Assembly (NCBI GenBank): GCA_948471525.1
Contig: CAOKSY010000007.1
Span: forward strand, 1-64,000
DNA: 64,000 nucleotides
Direction of reading: 5' to 3'
From: an uncultured Clostridia bacterium
GTDB lineage: Bacteria; Bacillota; Clostridia; Christensenellales; UBA3700
Within the stretch, counting starts at the first letter, position 1; the number at the start of each line of letters is the position of its first letter. Made by a program: the position numbers and the translations under genes. Of the stretch, positions 43,310 through 52,616 are shown one piece after another. A model generated the notes under the pieces. The model searched no databases, was not told where the DNA came from, and saw only the letters and a list, made by a program, of their open reading frames with translations.

Positions 43310-43584
43310 AATTTCACTCCCTTTAACTGTGTATTGTTAAGTTCAGTATAAAGTTTGTATATATCAAAAGTCAATACCTTTGAAAAAATTTTATATTAAA
43401 AAAAATTGATTTTTACGATTATTATTCTTTTGATTTCCATATTTATGTTTGATATAAAAATTTTATGGATAAAATGGGCGTAATTGCGAGGCGACTCGCT
43501 ATTGACACAGCACATATAATGGGTTATAATTAAGGTATAATAAAAAATTTTATCGTAATTTATCGATAGTATTTGAGGAAAAGT
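43310..43584 (+). promoter_or_regulatory. Consensus SigA promoter for the mannosidase gene
   Basis: TTGACA (43502-43507), a 17-bp spacer and TATAAT (43525-43530) form a perfect consensus promoter, with a 48-nt leader. The rest of the divergent region is AT-rich. Confidence 0.85.
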
Positions 43585-46539
43585 ATGATAGAACGAGTGG
43601 CTTTATATCCTACGCACGTCCGCCGTCTTATTTCGTTGAGAAGTAAGATTTACAAGACTGTGGGAGATATGTCTTGCGAGGCGGCTTTGAGTAAGGAGCC
43701 TATTCCCAAGAATATGTTGGACAAGGCTAAATTTGCTCCTATTTTTACCGGAGACGTATGGGGCAGCGATTTTGACTGCGGTTGGTTTAGATTCAAGGGC
43801 TATGTGCCGGAGAGTTGCAAGGGCAAACACGTTGTCGCGCTGATCAATATCCAAGGCGAAGGAGTAGTGTACGGCGCGGACGGGAAGATAAAGCAAGGCA
43901 TTACGCAGGTATTGGACGGGATAGATCTCGTGCAGTCGGCTAAAGGCAAGCAGGTCGTCGATCTTTTTCAGTGCGCAGAGGGCGGAGAAAAAGTAGAATT
44001 GCTTGTCGACGGTGGATATAACGGAAAAAGGAAAAAGCCCGGTTATCAAGTCAAACTCGCCCGCAAAGACATTGCCGTCTGCAACGACGAGATCCTTACT
44101 TATTATTACGATTATCTCCAGCTTTTCTGTATGCTGTTGACTTACGGCAAGAACGTCAATTTGACAAAAGAGCGGTTTGCGCAAATAGGAAAGGCGCTTT
44201 CCCGCAGTTATAGGATATCCAAGAAGAGTTATGTTGACGCCCACGAAGAACTTGCGAAGATCATAGCTGTTCCCAACGACGCGGACTGCACCGAGTATAC
44301 CGCCATAGGACACGCTCATATCGATCTCGCTTGGCTGTGGCCGATAAGGGAAACGAAGCGAAAGGGAGTGCGCACTTTTGCGACCGCGCTCAACAATATA
44401 GATAAGTATCCCGAATATAAATTCGGCGCTTCGCAGGCTCAGTTATTTCAATGGATAAAGGAAGAAGCGCCGGATCTTTACGCGAGAGTAAAGGACGCAG
44501 TGGCAGACGGCAGGATGGAATTACAGGGCGGTATGTGGACGGAAAACGATTGCAATATCCCTTGCGGAGAATCGCTTATACGTCAGTTTTTGTACGGCGA
44601 GAAGTTTTTTGAAGACGAATTTTCAAAACATTGCAAAGTAGTATGGCTTCCCGACGTATTCGGTTATCCGGCGTCTTTGCCGCAGATCATACGCAAGTGC
44701 GGCAGAGATTATTTTATGACGATCAAGCTCACTTGGAATATGCAGAATAAATTCCCGTACAAGACGTTTGTATGGAAGGGAATAGACGGCAGCAAAGTGC
44801 TTTCGCATATGGCTCCGCAGGGAACTTACAATTCTACCGCGACGCCGATGGCGATAGTCAATTCTGACAGAGGCAATCCTCACAAAGACGATATTGCAAA
44901 AGCGCTTTTGATATACGGAATAGGCGACGGAGGCGGCGGCCCCGGGGAAGCTCCTCTCGAACTGCTTGACAGACAGCAAGACAACAAAGGACTGTCCAAA
45001 GTGGTGAGAAGACATGCGGTCGAGTTGTTTGAAGATATAGAAAATCAATATATAGACGCGGCGCCCGAGTACGACGGCGAATTGTATCTTGAAAAGCATC
45101 AGGGTACCTATACGTCTCAGGCGCAGAACAAACTCTACAATAGATTGATGGAACAGCAACTGCACAATCTCGAATGGCTGATGTCGCTTGCAAAGGTCAA
45201 AGGGATAACTTACGATTTCCCCAAGTACGAAAGTATTTGGAAAGAGGTGCTACTGTATCAGTTCCACGACATCATTCCGGGATCGTCGATAAAGAGAGTT
45301 TACGATGAATCGGTCGAGAGATATAAGATAATGTATGCGGAGGTGCTTGACGCTTGCGCCGATATTGTCTCCAAACTCGACGGAGAAGTGGGGCTCGGAG
45401 CTATCAATCCGATAGGTTTTGACAGAAAAGAGTACGTCAAGTCGGGGGAGAATTGGTATCTCGCGGACGTAAAGGCATATTCTTCGACAAAGCTAATTGC
45501 AGTCGACGGGAGCAAGGAATTTTCCTTTGGAGACGGTTTTATCGAAAACTCGCTTCTCAAGGTGACGTTTGCTAAAGACGGCAGTATTTGCTCTATGATA
45601 GATAAGAAATCTGGCAAAGAACTGTGCGGAGATTATCTCAACAGGCTGACGGTCTATTCCGATCCCAAGTCATATTACGACGCTTGGGATATCGATATAA
45701 ATTATCCAAAACTCAAGAAGAGTAGGTTCAAGATACTCTCGTCCAAGACTTATGTCGACGGAAAACAGGTAGTGCGCGAGAGCGTGTATACGTACAGAGA
45801 CAGCGCGCTCACGCAGAAGGTCATACTTACTGAAGGCGATATGCTGGTCGACTTCGTCACTCGGGTAGACTGGCGCGAAGCGCATAAAATGCTGAGGGCG
45901 GATTTCCGTCCGTCTGTATACGGCGACACAGTAAATTGCGACATTCAGTTCGGCAACGTCGATAGAAGCACGCTCGAAGACGATCCTATTCGCAAAGCGC
46001 AGTTTGAGATATGTGCGCATAAGTTCGTCAACGTAGACAAAGACGGCTACGGCGTCGCTCTTCTCAACGACTGCAAATACGGCTACAGAGTCAAAGACGG
46101 GCTTATATCGCTCAACTTATTGCGTTCGCCCAAATATCCCGATCCCGACTGCGATATGGGAGAACATCATTTTGCATACGCATTCTATCCGCATACCGGA
46201 GAATGGCGCGAGAGCGACGTGGTGAACAGGGCGTATTGTTACAACAACGCGCTGATAGTCGGCGAGCGCACTCCGAATATAGACGCGATGTTTGATTTGG
46301 ACGGAGACGTCATCGTCGAGACGGTCAAGATTGCCGACGACGCAAGCGGTATAGTAGTCAGAATATACGAACGAAAGGGAAAAACTTGCAAGGCTGTTCT
46401 TAAGCCTAAGTTCGATCACGGCAAGATATTCGATTGCAATATGTTGGAACGCGACAGGGCAGAGCGCGCAAGCAACGAATATGAATTCTCTCCATACGAG
46501 ATGAAGACAATTTTGTTCTCTTTTGCGAATAAAAATTAA
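43585..46539 (+). CDS. GH38 alpha-mannosidase
   Basis: The 984-residue protein is a retaining family-38 glycoside hydrolase. The zinc site opens with GHAHIDLAWLWP (242-253; His245, Asp247), and the nucleophile aspartate is Asp357 in WLPDVFGYPASLPQ. LQGGMWTENDCN and LYQFHDIIPGSS are further family blocks, and the C-terminal half is the usual beta-sandwich. No signal peptide, so it is cytoplasmic and acts on imported mannosides. The ATG at 43585 follows TGAGGAAA. It is transcribed alone. Confidence 0.94.
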   Translation: MIERVALYPTHVRRLISLRSKIYKTVGDMSCEAALSKEPIPKNMLDKAKFAPIFTGDVWGSDFDCGWFRFKGYVPESCKGKHVVALINIQGEGVVYGADGKIKQGITQVLDGIDLVQSAKGKQVVDLFQCAEGGEKVELLVDGGYNGKRKKPGYQVKLARKDIAVCNDEILTYYYDYLQLFCMLLTYGKNVNLTKERFAQIGKALSRSYRISKKSYVDAHEELAKIIAVPNDADCTEYTAIGHAHIDLAWLWPIRETKRKGVRTFATALNNIDKYPEYKFGASQAQLFQWIKEEAPDLYARVKDAVADGRMELQGGMWTENDCNIPCGESLIRQFLYGEKFFEDEFSKHCKVVWLPDVFGYPASLPQIIRKCGRDYFMTIKLTWNMQNKFPYKTFVWKGIDGSKVLSHMAPQGTYNSTATPMAIVNSDRGNPHKDDIAKALLIYGIGDGGGGPGEAPLELLDRQQDNKGLSKVVRRHAVELFEDIENQYIDAAPEYDGELYLEKHQGTYTSQAQNKLYNRLMEQQLHNLEWLMSLAKVKGITYDFPKYESIWKEVLLYQFHDIIPGSSIKRVYDESVERYKIMYAEVLDACADIVSKLDGEVGLGAINPIGFDRKEYVKSGENWYLADVKAYSSTKLIAVDGSKEFSFGDGFIENSLLKVTFAKDGSICSMIDKKSGKELCGDYLNRLTVYSDPKSYYDAWDIDINYPKLKKSRFKILSSKTYVDGKQVVRESVYTYRDSALTQKVILTEGDMLVDFVTRVDWREAHKMLRADFRPSVYGDTVNCDIQFGNVDRSTLEDDPIRKAQFEICAHKFVNVDKDGYGVALLNDCKYGYRVKDGLISLNLLRSPKYPDPDCDMGEHHFAYAFYPHTGEWRESDVVNRAYCYNNALIVGERTPNIDAMFDLDGDVIVETVKIADDASGIVVRIYERKGKTCKAVLKPKFDHGKIFDCNMLERDRAERASNEYEFSPYEMKTILFSFANKN

Positions 46540-46560
46540 ATTGAGATGTCTCTATAAAAT

Positions 46561-46593
46561 AAAGCCGCGCGACCTAAAAAGCCGCGCGGCTTT
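46561..46593. terminator. Bidirectional Rho-independent terminator
   Basis: A perfect 11-bp stem AAAGCCGCGCG / CGCGCGGCTTT lies between the convergent mannosidase and AraC genes. Confidence 0.9.
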
Positions 46594-46625
46594 GTCATTG
46601 AACTTGATTGTTGGAGACTGCTTTC

Positions 46626-47408
46626 TTATTCGCCGTCTGCGGAGATGGAATAGTTGCCGATTTCGTTGGTAGGTTCGCCGATATATTCCTTTGGACTTAC
46701 TCCGACGATCTTTTTGAATACTCTCGAGAAGTACAGCTGATCGCTGAATCCGCATCTCTCCGCGATCTCGTATATCTTAAGATTGTTGATGTTTCTCGAT
46801 AAGAGCAACTTCTGCGCGGAATTGATACGAGTATTGTTGAGGAACTGAAGAGGGGAGATGCCCTTTTCTTTGATAAACTGTCTTCTGATATAGTCTTTGG
46901 ACAGATCGAATTCGTTATAAATAGAATCTATGCTGAAATTGGAATCGGAGAAATTCTCTATTATCGCATTGGCGATGATCTCGATATGGTGGCTTGTCTG
47001 CAACGTGCCGTCAAACTGCGTTATAAAGCCGAGTATCAGATCGGTAAACGACATTATGATGTTGGAAGAGCAGCTTTTCGTCGCGGAAAAGTGTCGGAAA
47101 CACATATTCATCGTTGTATAAAGATCTTTTTGCTGATTGTCTTTCACGACGATCGCGTTTTTAAAACTCGGCGTCCAGCCGGCCACAGTCATATGTATAT
47201 TGCGGAATCCGCTGTGCGACGAATTGCTGTGCAAAGTGTGCGGCGGAATGACTACTATTTCGTTTTGTGAATATTCGAGCGGCTTTGCGTTTTCGAATAT
47301 TATTTTCCCCGAACCGTTTGTGCAGTAGATAATCTCCCAAAAGTTATGCTTATGCTGTTTTACGTCATAAGTCTTCATGTTTTTTCCGATATAATTTATT
47401 ACAGGCAT
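46626..47408 (-). CDS. AraC family transcriptional regulator
   Basis: The 260-residue protein has an N-terminal cupin-like sugar-sensing domain (KHNFWEIIYCTNGSGKIIF; PHTLHS) and a C-terminal pair of helix-turn-helix motifs (about 165-250: YNEFDLSKDYIRRQFIKEKG and IAERCGFSDQLYFSRVFKK), the AraC/XylS signature. It is divergent from kdgA with about 180 bp between, and probably regulates the uronate operon, itself, or the mannosidase gene. A GGAGG site precedes the ATG. Confidence 0.9.
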   Translation of the reverse strand: MPVINYIGKNMKTYDVKQHKHNFWEIIYCTNGSGKIIFENAKPLEYSQNEIVVIPPHTLHSNSSHSGFRNIHMTVAGWTPSFKNAIVVKDNQQKDLYTTMNMCFRHFSATKSCSSNIIMSFTDLILGFITQFDGTLQTSHHIEIIANAIIENFSDSNFSIDSIYNEFDLSKDYIRRQFIKEKGISPLQFLNNTRINSAQKLLLSRNINNLKIYEIAERCGFSDQLYFSRVFKKIVGVSPKEYIGEPTNEIGNYSISADGE

Positions 47409-47590
47409 AATTTCCTCCGTCTTAACATAAATGTTTAACTGTCTTCATTATACACTGTCTTGCCTATTTTGTCCATAATTTTTCAACAAAAATAGTATTG
47501 TTTTTTTTATTTTCCTATATTATAATTATTATGTAAATGCAAAAAGCATGGGGAAGCTCTCTTTGAAGGAGCTGACCCGGAGGAGTTTTT
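47409..47590. promoter_or_regulatory. Divergent araC-kdgA promoter region
   Basis: Reverse: TGGACA, a 17-bp spacer and TATAAT (47475 down to 47447) for araC. Forward: TTGTTT (47498-47503), a 17-bp spacer and TATAAT (47521-47526) for kdgA. The near-palindrome TTAACATAAATGTTTAA at 47422-47438 lies in the araC leader. AGCTC...GAGCT near 47555-47573 may fold in the kdgA leader. Confidence 0.65.
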
Positions 47591-48241
47591 ATGGAGAAAT
47601 ACCGTATTTACAAGGCAATAAAAGAGCAAGGCATAGTTGTGGTCGTGAGAGGCGACGGAATAGAAGAGGCGATAAAGACCGTCGACGCTTGTTACAGAGG
47701 CGGAATAAAGATCATAGAAGTTACGTTTACCGTTCCGGGCGCGGATAAGATAATCGCGCGTCTTAGCGAGAAGTACGCAGGTACCGATATGGTTATAGGC
47801 GCAGGCACGGTGCTCGATCCGCAGACGGCGCGCATAGCTATACTTGCGGGAGCAAAATTCATAGTCAGTCCTTCGCTCAACGTCGAGACGATCAAGACGT
47901 GCAACCGTTACGGAGTGGCTGTTATGAGCGGAGTTATGACTCCGACCGAAGCGCAGACGGCTATGGAATACGGCGTGGATATACTCAAACTTTTCCCCGG
48001 AGATATTGCTAAGCCCGCGGGCATCAAGGCGCTCAAGGGACCTTTCCCCAACGCCAATATAATGCCGACCGGCGGAGTCAGCGGCGACAACGTGGAAGAG
48101 TGGTTCAAGGCGGGAGCGTATGCCGTAGGCGCAGGCTCGTTCCTTACAAAAGACGCAAAGACGGGCGACTATGCCAAAGTCGAAAGCACTTGCAGAGCTT
48201 TTGTCGAAAAAGTACGTTCTATAATCGGAGGAAGAAAGTAA
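47591..48241 (+). CDS. kdgA: 2-keto-3-deoxy-6-phosphogluconate aldolase
   Basis: The 216-residue protein is KDPG aldolase (Eda family), which splits KDPG into pyruvate and glyceraldehyde 3-phosphate. The Schiff-base lysine is Lys133 in DILKLFPG; Glu43 (IIEVTFTVPG) and Arg20 complete the site. It starts a tight operon with kdgK, uxaC and uxuA. A GGAGGAG site precedes the ATG. Confidence 0.94.
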   Translation: MEKYRIYKAIKEQGIVVVVRGDGIEEAIKTVDACYRGGIKIIEVTFTVPGADKIIARLSEKYAGTDMVIGAGTVLDPQTARIAILAGAKFIVSPSLNVETIKTCNRYGVAVMSGVMTPTEAQTAMEYGVDILKLFPGDIAKPAGIKALKGPFPNANIMPTGGVSGDNVEEWFKAGAYAVGAGSFLTKDAKTGDYAKVESTCRAFVEKVRSIIGGRK

Positions 48242-49266
48242 TGGCGAAGATCGTTACGGTAGGCGAAATAATGATGCGCTTGCAACCGAGCGGATACAAG
48301 CGTTTTATGCAGGCGGAAAGTTTTGATATAGTATTCGGCGGAGGAGAAGCCAACGTTGCAGTATCTCTCGCGCAGTTCGGAGAGGAAGTGGCGTTTATGA
48401 CAAAATTGCCCTCCAACGCTATCGCGGATAAATGCGTCAGGGAACTCAGAGGCTGGGGAGTGAACACTTCTCTTATCGCAAGAGGCGGCGACAGAATGGG
48501 AATATATTTCTGTGAGAAGGGGTGTTCGCAGCGCGGAAGCAACGTCATATACGACAGAGCGGGCAGTGCGATAGCCGAGGCGGAGATAAACGATTTCGAT
48601 ATACCGTCTGCGTTGGACGGAGTCAAGTGGCTGCACTGGACGGGTATAACTCCCGCCATATCGGACAAGACCGCAGAGATAATGAAAGCAGTGCTTATTG
48701 AGGCGAAGAAGAGAAATATCACGGTGTCTTGCGATCTCAATTATCGCAAAAAACTTTGGAGCAGACAAAAAGCCAACGAAGTTATGAGCGATCTCGTCAA
48801 GTACGTGGACGTGCTTATTTCCAACGAAGAGGACAGCAAAGACGTATTCGGCATAGAGGCGGAGAACACCGATATAAACAGCGGAAAGATCTCGGCGGAC
48901 GGATATGCCGGCATAGCAAAAAAACTTATGGCGAAATTTCCTTCGCTCAAATATGTTGCGTTTACGCTCAGAGAGTCGATCTCCGCGTCGCGCAACGGAT
49001 GGTCGGCGATACTTACAGACGGCAAAGACGTATTTAATTCCAAAAAATATTCTATCGATATAGTCGACAGAGTGGGCGGCGGCGATAGTTTCGGCGCGGG
49101 ATTGATATACGGACTGATAAATAATCTGGGCGGACAGAAGACGATCGAATTTGCGGCCGCGGCATCCTGTCTCAAACATACCGTCGAGGGCGATTTCAAT
49201 ATAGTGTCGGTAGACGAAGTAAACAAACTTGCGGGAGGCGACGGAAGTGGCAGAGTGCAGAGATAG
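48241..49266 (+). CDS. kdgK: 2-keto-3-deoxygluconate kinase
   Basis: The 341-residue protein is a PfkB-family sugar kinase that phosphorylates KDG to KDPG. GGGEANVAVSLAQFG (33-47) and the catalytic GGGDSFGAG (279-287, base Asp282) are clear. The ATG shares its first base with the kdgA stop codon. Pairing with KDPG aldolase and UxuA fixes KDG as the likely substrate. Confidence 0.92.
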   Translation: MAKIVTVGEIMMRLQPSGYKRFMQAESFDIVFGGGEANVAVSLAQFGEEVAFMTKLPSNAIADKCVRELRGWGVNTSLIARGGDRMGIYFCEKGCSQRGSNVIYDRAGSAIAEAEINDFDIPSALDGVKWLHWTGITPAISDKTAEIMKAVLIEAKKRNITVSCDLNYRKKLWSRQKANEVMSDLVKYVDVLISNEEDSKDVFGIEAENTDINSGKISADGYAGIAKKLMAKFPSLKYVAFTLRESISASRNGWSAILTDGKDVFNSKKYSIDIVDRVGGGDSFGAGLIYGLINNLGGQKTIEFAAAASCLKHTVEGDFNIVSVDEVNKLAGGDGSGRVQR

Positions 49267-50623
49267 GGCGGTAAATCTGCTCAAGACAAAATATGCGGAG
49301 CGCCTGTACGGAGAGGTCAAGGATCTTCCGATAATCGACTATCACTGTCATCTCTCTCCCAAGGAGATATATGAGGATAGACAGTTCGGCAATATAGGCG
49401 AGATGTGGCTTTCGGGCGACCACTACAAGTGGAGACTGATGAGAGCTTACGGAATTGACGAAAGATATATCACGGGCGACGCCGACTACAGAGAGAAGTT
49501 TCTCGCCTTTGCAAAGGCGGCGGGAAGCGCGTACGGCAATCCGATAAAGGATTGGGTTGCGTTGGAACTGGAATTTTTCTTCGGTATAAAAACTCCTTTC
49601 AACGAAGCGACCGCGGAAGAAATATGGGAGCAAGCCAATTCGGTTATCGCACGTGAAAAACTTTCTCCGCGCAAACTTATCGAAATGGCAAAAGTGGAAT
49701 ATATAGCGACTACCGACGATCCTTGCGACGATCTTGCTTATCACAAGGCGATAGCGGAACAGGGAATGCTCAAGGCAAAAGTCGTTCCGTCTTTCAGAGT
49801 GGACAATATAGTTTCGGTAGACGATTCGGGATACGGAGAGTATATCTCGAGACTGTCTTCGGCGAGCGGCATAGATATAAAGGATCTTACGTCTTTGCAG
49901 AGCGCGATAGTTGCGAGAATGGATCATTTTGTCGCTATGGGCTGTAAGTTCTCCGACGTGGGAGTAGCGGGCTTTCCCGAGAGCATAGCCGATTTTTCTC
50001 ATGCCGACAAAACGTTCAAGGCGATCCTATCAGGCAAGAATACTTCGGAAGAAGAGCGCGACGCGTTGCGCGGATATCTGTACGTATTTTTGGGTAAGGC
50101 TTACGCTGAACGCGGAATGGTAATGCAGTTGCATCTGGCGGTCACGCGCAACTCCAATACGGTAATGTTGAATAAATGCGGCAGAGATTCCGGATTTGAC
50201 TGCGTAGGAGACGCTTTGGAAGTGAGCCGTATCAAATATGTCATAGATACGATGAATTCACAGGGCGCGCTTCCAAAGACGATAGTCTATACGCTCAATC
50301 CCACGATGTACTATCCGCTGGTCACGATGTGCGGAGCGTTCAGAGATGTGACGATAGGTATAAGTTGGTGGTTCTGCGATCACAGGAGAGGTATGTACGA
50401 TACGCTCGAGACGCTGTCGGAACTCAGTCATATCTCTTCGTTGGTGGGAATGCTGACGGACAGCAGGAGTTTTCTTTCCTATACCAGACACGACTATTAC
50501 AGACAGATCGTCTGCGACTTCTTGGGAGGTCTTATGCAGAGCGACGACGATATTTACGCCGTAGAGGTGGCGAAGGCGCTTTGTTACGGCAATGCAAAAA
50601 AACTTGTGGAGGGAAACAAATGA
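49247..50623 (+). CDS. uxaC: Glucuronate isomerase
   Basis: The 458-residue protein is a uronate isomerase of the amidohydrolase fold, converting D-glucuronate to fructuronate (and galacturonate to tagaturonate). The metal-binding IIDYHCHLSPKEI is at 29-41 (His33, His35); MQLHLAVTRNSN and the WWFCDHRRG end are family marks. A GTG at 49247 with GGGAGG upstream is preferred over the TTG at 49229. It overlaps kdgK by 20 bp. Confidence 0.93.
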   Translation: MAECRDRAVNLLKTKYAERLYGEVKDLPIIDYHCHLSPKEIYEDRQFGNIGEMWLSGDHYKWRLMRAYGIDERYITGDADYREKFLAFAKAAGSAYGNPIKDWVALELEFFFGIKTPFNEATAEEIWEQANSVIAREKLSPRKLIEMAKVEYIATTDDPCDDLAYHKAIAEQGMLKAKVVPSFRVDNIVSVDDSGYGEYISRLSSASGIDIKDLTSLQSAIVARMDHFVAMGCKFSDVGVAGFPESIADFSHADKTFKAILSGKNTSEEERDALRGYLYVFLGKAYAERGMVMQLHLAVTRNSNTVMLNKCGRDSGFDCVGDALEVSRIKYVIDTMNSQGALPKTIVYTLNPTMYYPLVTMCGAFRDVTIGISWWFCDHRRGMYDTLETLSELSHISSLVGMLTDSRSFLSYTRHDYYRQIVCDFLGGLMQSDDDIYAVEVAKALCYGNAKKLVEGNK

Positions 50624-51660
50624 GTTTTAAAATGACTTTCCGTTGGTACGGAGAATCGGACAAGGTCACTCTCGGTCAGATCAGACAGATACCGAGCGTG
50701 GTCGGAATAGTATCGGCGATATACGATACTCCCGTAGGCGAAGTGTGGAGCAACGAATCCATATACGCTATGAAGAAACAGATAGAAGACGCGGGACTTA
50801 CTTTTGAAGTAGTCGAGAGCGTGCCTGTACACGAGGATATAAAACTCGGCAACGCAAACGCGGCGAGACTGATAGAGAATTATAAAGAAAACGTCAGACG
50901 CCTCGGCAAAGCGGGGGTAAAATGTATATGCTATAATTTTATGCCGGTATTCGATTGGCTGAGAAGCAATCTGGCGCAACCGCTCGCCGACGGCTCCAAT
51001 GCTTTGGCTTATGATCACAGGACGGTGCTTGATCTCAATCCTTTGACAAGCGAGCTGTCTCTTCCCGGTTGGGACGCGAGTTATACCAAGGAGGGATTAA
51101 AAGATCTTCTCAATCAATATAAAGATATCGACGAGGAAAAACTGTGGGAAAATATGTCGGTATTCCTCAGAGAAGTTATACCGGTAGCCGAGGAGAGCGG
51201 AGTAAAGATGGCGATACATCCCGACGATCCGCCATGGGGAATATTCGGGCTTCCCAGAGTCATCACCTGCGAGAAAAATCTAAAGAGATTTCTTTCCATT
51301 GTCGACAGTCCGTCCAACGGAGTTACGTTCTGTACGGGTTCGCTCGGCGTTGCTCCCGACAATGATCTCGTCAAGATGATACATACCTGCAAGGGCAGAA
51401 TACCGTTTGTGCATTTGAGAAATATCAAGATTACAGGCGATCATTGCTTCGAGGAGAGCGGTCATCTGTCGAGCGAAGGCAGTCTTGATATGTATGCAAT
51501 AATCAAGGCTTTGCATGAAGACGGCTTCGACGGATACGTGAGACCCGATCACGGCAGGATGATATGGGGCGAGACAGGCAGAGGCGGATACGGTCTCTAC
51601 GACAGAGCTTTGGGCGCGATGTATCTTCAAGGAATAATAGAAGCCGTAGGGAAGTCCTGA
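50620..51660 (+). CDS. uxuA: Mannonate dehydratase
   Basis: The 346-residue protein is UxuA, a metal-dependent TIM-barrel enzyme that dehydrates D-mannonate to KDG. Conserved segments are MTFRWYGESD, CYNFMPVFDW, MAIHPDDPPWGIFGLPR and GSLGVAPDNDL. ATGA overlap with uxaC shows coupled translation. It is the last gene before a short gap with its own downstream promoter. Confidence 0.95.
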   Translation: MSFKMTFRWYGESDKVTLGQIRQIPSVVGIVSAIYDTPVGEVWSNESIYAMKKQIEDAGLTFEVVESVPVHEDIKLGNANAARLIENYKENVRRLGKAGVKCICYNFMPVFDWLRSNLAQPLADGSNALAYDHRTVLDLNPLTSELSLPGWDASYTKEGLKDLLNQYKDIDEEKLWENMSVFLREVIPVAEESGVKMAIHPDDPPWGIFGLPRVITCEKNLKRFLSIVDSPSNGVTFCTGSLGVAPDNDLVKMIHTCKGRIPFVHLRNIKITGDHCFEESGHLSSEGSLDMYAIIKALHEDGFDGYVRPDHGRMIWGETGRGGYGLYDRALGAMYLQGIIEAVGKS

Positions 51661-51763
51661 TGGATATCGTCTGCGGCGCATATCGGTTTGCCGCCACTGA
51701 AAAATTCGGTCTCGACAAATACCGATTATATTGATATAATAAAATTATAAAGAGGGCAGAAGT
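51661..51763 (+). promoter_or_regulatory. Internal SigA-type promoter
   Basis: TCGACA (51712-51717), a 17-bp spacer and TATAAT (51735-51740) lie 29 nt before the SDR gene, so the long downstream operon can be transcribed separately from kdgA-uxuA. Confidence 0.65.
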
Positions 51764-52588
51764 ATGAAAGATAAAGTTGTTGTAATTACGGGAGCGGGCG
51801 GAGTGCTCTGTTCCACGATAGCGAAAGCATATGCAAGAGAGGGAGCGAAAGTTGCGCTTTTGGATCTCAAATTGGAGAGTGCTCAGGCGGTAGCCGACGA
51901 GATAGTCAAAGAGGGCGGAATAGCCAAGGCGTACGCCGTCAACTGTCTGGAAAAGGCTACGATGGAGAAGGCTCGCGAAGAAATCGAAAGACAGCTCGGC
52001 GCATGCGATATTCTCGTCAACGGCGCGGGCGGCAATCATCCCAAGGGCACGACCAGCGGAGAATATTTCGACGCGGCGGACGTGGACGACGAGAGCAAGA
52101 TATCTTTCTTCGATCTTGACGAAAAGGGAGTTGACTTCGTATTCAAACTCAACTTTTTGGCGACGTTCCTCACCACGCAGGTATTCGCAAAGGATATGAT
52201 AGGCAGAGGCGGAGTAATAATCAATATTTCGAGTATGAACGCCTTTAGACCACTTACCAAGATCCCCGCATACTCTGGAGCAAAGGCGAGCGTATCCAAC
52301 TTTACTCAGTGGCTTGCGGTGCATTTTGCAAAAGAGGGAATAAGAGTCAACGCTATAGCGCCGGGATTCTTTGTCACCAATCAGAATAAAGCGTTGCTTT
52401 TCGACGCGGACGGCAATCCTACCGCGAGAACCAAAAAGATACTCGCCGGCACGCCGATGAACAGATTCGGAGAAGCGGAAGAACTTCTCGGTACGGTGAT
52501 GTGGCTGTCCGACAACGACAAGTCGGGATTCGTAACGGGAATAGTAGTGCCGATCGACGGAGGTTTCTCGGCATACTCCGGAGTGTAA
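51764..52588 (+). CDS. uxuB: SDR-family D-mannonate oxidoreductase
   Basis: The 274-residue short-chain dehydrogenase has the NAD(P) motif TGAGGVLCSTIA (9-20), NGAGGNHP, and the catalytic set Ser156/157, Tyr170, Lys174. It resembles the Bacillus-type UxuB/YjmF, which reduces fructuronate to mannonate and is unrelated to E. coli UxuB. The context, directly after uxaC-uxuA, closes the gap between fructuronate and mannonate. Confidence 0.88.
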   Translation: MKDKVVVITGAGGVLCSTIAKAYAREGAKVALLDLKLESAQAVADEIVKEGGIAKAYAVNCLEKATMEKAREEIERQLGACDILVNGAGGNHPKGTTSGEYFDAADVDDESKISFFDLDEKGVDFVFKLNFLATFLTTQVFAKDMIGRGGVIINISSMNAFRPLTKIPAYSGAKASVSNFTQWLAVHFAKEGIRVNAIAPGFFVTNQNKALLFDADGNPTARTKKILAGTPMNRFGEAEELLGTVMWLSDNDKSGFVTGIVVPIDGGFSAYSGV

Positions 52589-52616
52589 TATAATTAGAAT
52601 AAAAATAGGAAGAATT